This document shows, in pieces, positions 13,466 to 13,720 of a stretch of 13,720 bases of DNA. A program made the position numbers and the translations under genes. Each line of letters opens with the position of its first letter. Position 1 is the first letter of the stretch. Under the pieces are notes generated by a model. That model saw nothing but the letters and a program-made list of their open reading frames with translations, was not told the DNA's origin and made no database searches. The stretch comes from a bacterium (GTDB taxonomy: Bacteria > Fidelibacterota > Marinisomatia > Marinisomatales > JAHJCW01): contig JAHJCW010000311.1 of NCBI GenBank assembly GCA_018812885.1, forward strand, positions 1 to 13,720. The letters are read 5' to 3'.

Positions 13466-13720
13466 ATGGCACACGCATATACTCCCGGATTAAAAGTATT
13501 GCACGAGACAAAAGTTATTAAGGAACGTCGCTTACCGCTAAAAGGTAACGTATTAAAGAAAAAAGGTGATTTAGTTTTGCCTGATGATATTGTCGCTACA
13601 ACCGATTTACCAGGTAATGTCCAAATGGTAAATGTTGCAAACTTGCTAAATATTGACGCAGCTGACATTGCTGACGTAATGAAAGTACAAAAAGGTGAAA
13701 TATTCAAAAAGGATGCTTTG
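13466..13720 (+). CDS. Unrecognised gene beside the GlmL-like ATPase, 3' end outside the window
   Basis: 85 codons, open to the last base. ATG at 13466 follows AAGGA (13455-13459) by 6 bases and lies 26 bases after the ATPase stop, so the two are probably co-transcribed. The start MAHAYTPGLKVLHETKVIKE is followed by LPLKGNVLKKKGDLVLPDD and IVATTDLPGNVQMVNVANLL. The alternation of short strands with KKGDxVxPDxxVA and PGNV looks like a barrel-sandwich (biotinyl/lipoyl-like hammerhead) fold, without the MKM-type modified lysine motif in the visible part. No signal peptide or membrane segment is seen. I do not know the family name; I believe similar genes accompany this type of ATPase in related phyla, but cannot prove it here. 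The overlapping minus-strand frame at 13453-13707 is a shadow. Confidence 0.75.
   Translation, partial: MAHAYTPGLKVLHETKVIKERRLPLKGNVLKKKGDLVLPDDIVATTDLPGNVQMVNVANLLNIDAADIADVMKVQKGEIFKKDAL

Noticed and set aside
13453..13707. Minus-strand 84-residue ORF at the window end
   Set aside because: It overlaps the plus-strand partner gene, which has a good AAGGA site and a coherent translation, so it is a shadow.
1..13720. CRISPR array, rRNA, prophage or insertion sequence
   Set aside because: No regularly spaced repeats of CRISPR size, no rRNA segments, and no transposase, integrase or phage structural motifs were seen on either strand.

Overview
This is an AT-rich window of about 13.7 kb with every convincing gene on the + strand. 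It looks like ordinary chromosome from a Gram-negative bacterium of the Bacteroidota/Chlorobi/Ignavibacteria/Marinimicrobia (FCB) neighbourhood. Four things point that way: three lipoprotein signal peptides; a TPR lipoprotein whose mature end starts CVYFNTFYNA; a glutaminyl-tRNA synthetase of the E. coli type; and two upstream regions resembling the Bacteroidetes -33 TTTG / -7 TAnnTTTG promoter. The phylum is an inference; there is no 16S or ribosomal-protein marker here.

Layout. 1-2016 is a translation block: the 3' five-sixths of glnS, tadA (tRNA adenosine deaminase) and a tRNA-Ser(CGA). 2017-3848 is a gene-poor stretch with several small repeats around one lone gene. That gene encodes a 403-residue protein with an N-terminal PIN-type nuclease domain (acidic residues D14, E52/E57, D145, D174) and an unrecognised C-terminal half. 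Its place directly behind a tRNA gene, its low GC and its repeat-rich flanks suggest a small acquired segment, but no attachment-site duplication or integrase is visible.

3849-5858 runs from a thioredoxin-fold lipoprotein with a single-cysteine WCSDS site, through a small DUF1232-like protein, to plsX. 5948-13720 is a tightly packed run: TPR lipoprotein, pyrK, pyrD, rlpA, a diacylglycerol-kinase-family lipid kinase, cdsA, a large GlmL/MutL-type ASKHA ATPase, and the start of an unrecognised gene cut by the window end. Several junctions overlap by 1-8 bases, which suggests co-transcription and coupled translation.

The block mixes phospholipid synthesis (PlsX for acyl-phosphate supply, CdsA for CDP-diacylglycerol, a DAG-kinase-like enzyme that could make phosphatidate), envelope upkeep (RlpA-like and TPR lipoproteins) and pyrimidine synthesis (the PyrD-PyrK type 1B dihydroorotate dehydrogenase). 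Most of it is housekeeping. The best candidates for something undescribed are (a) the GlmL-like ATPase with its extra C-terminal region and downstream partner but no visible mutase, and (b) the lone PIN-domain protein beside tRNA-Ser. Smaller points are two similar promoter-like regions, one of which may drive a leaderless lipoprotein mRNA and the other a ten-codon leader overlapping the TPR gene, and a pair of related dyads upstream of the thioredoxin-like gene.
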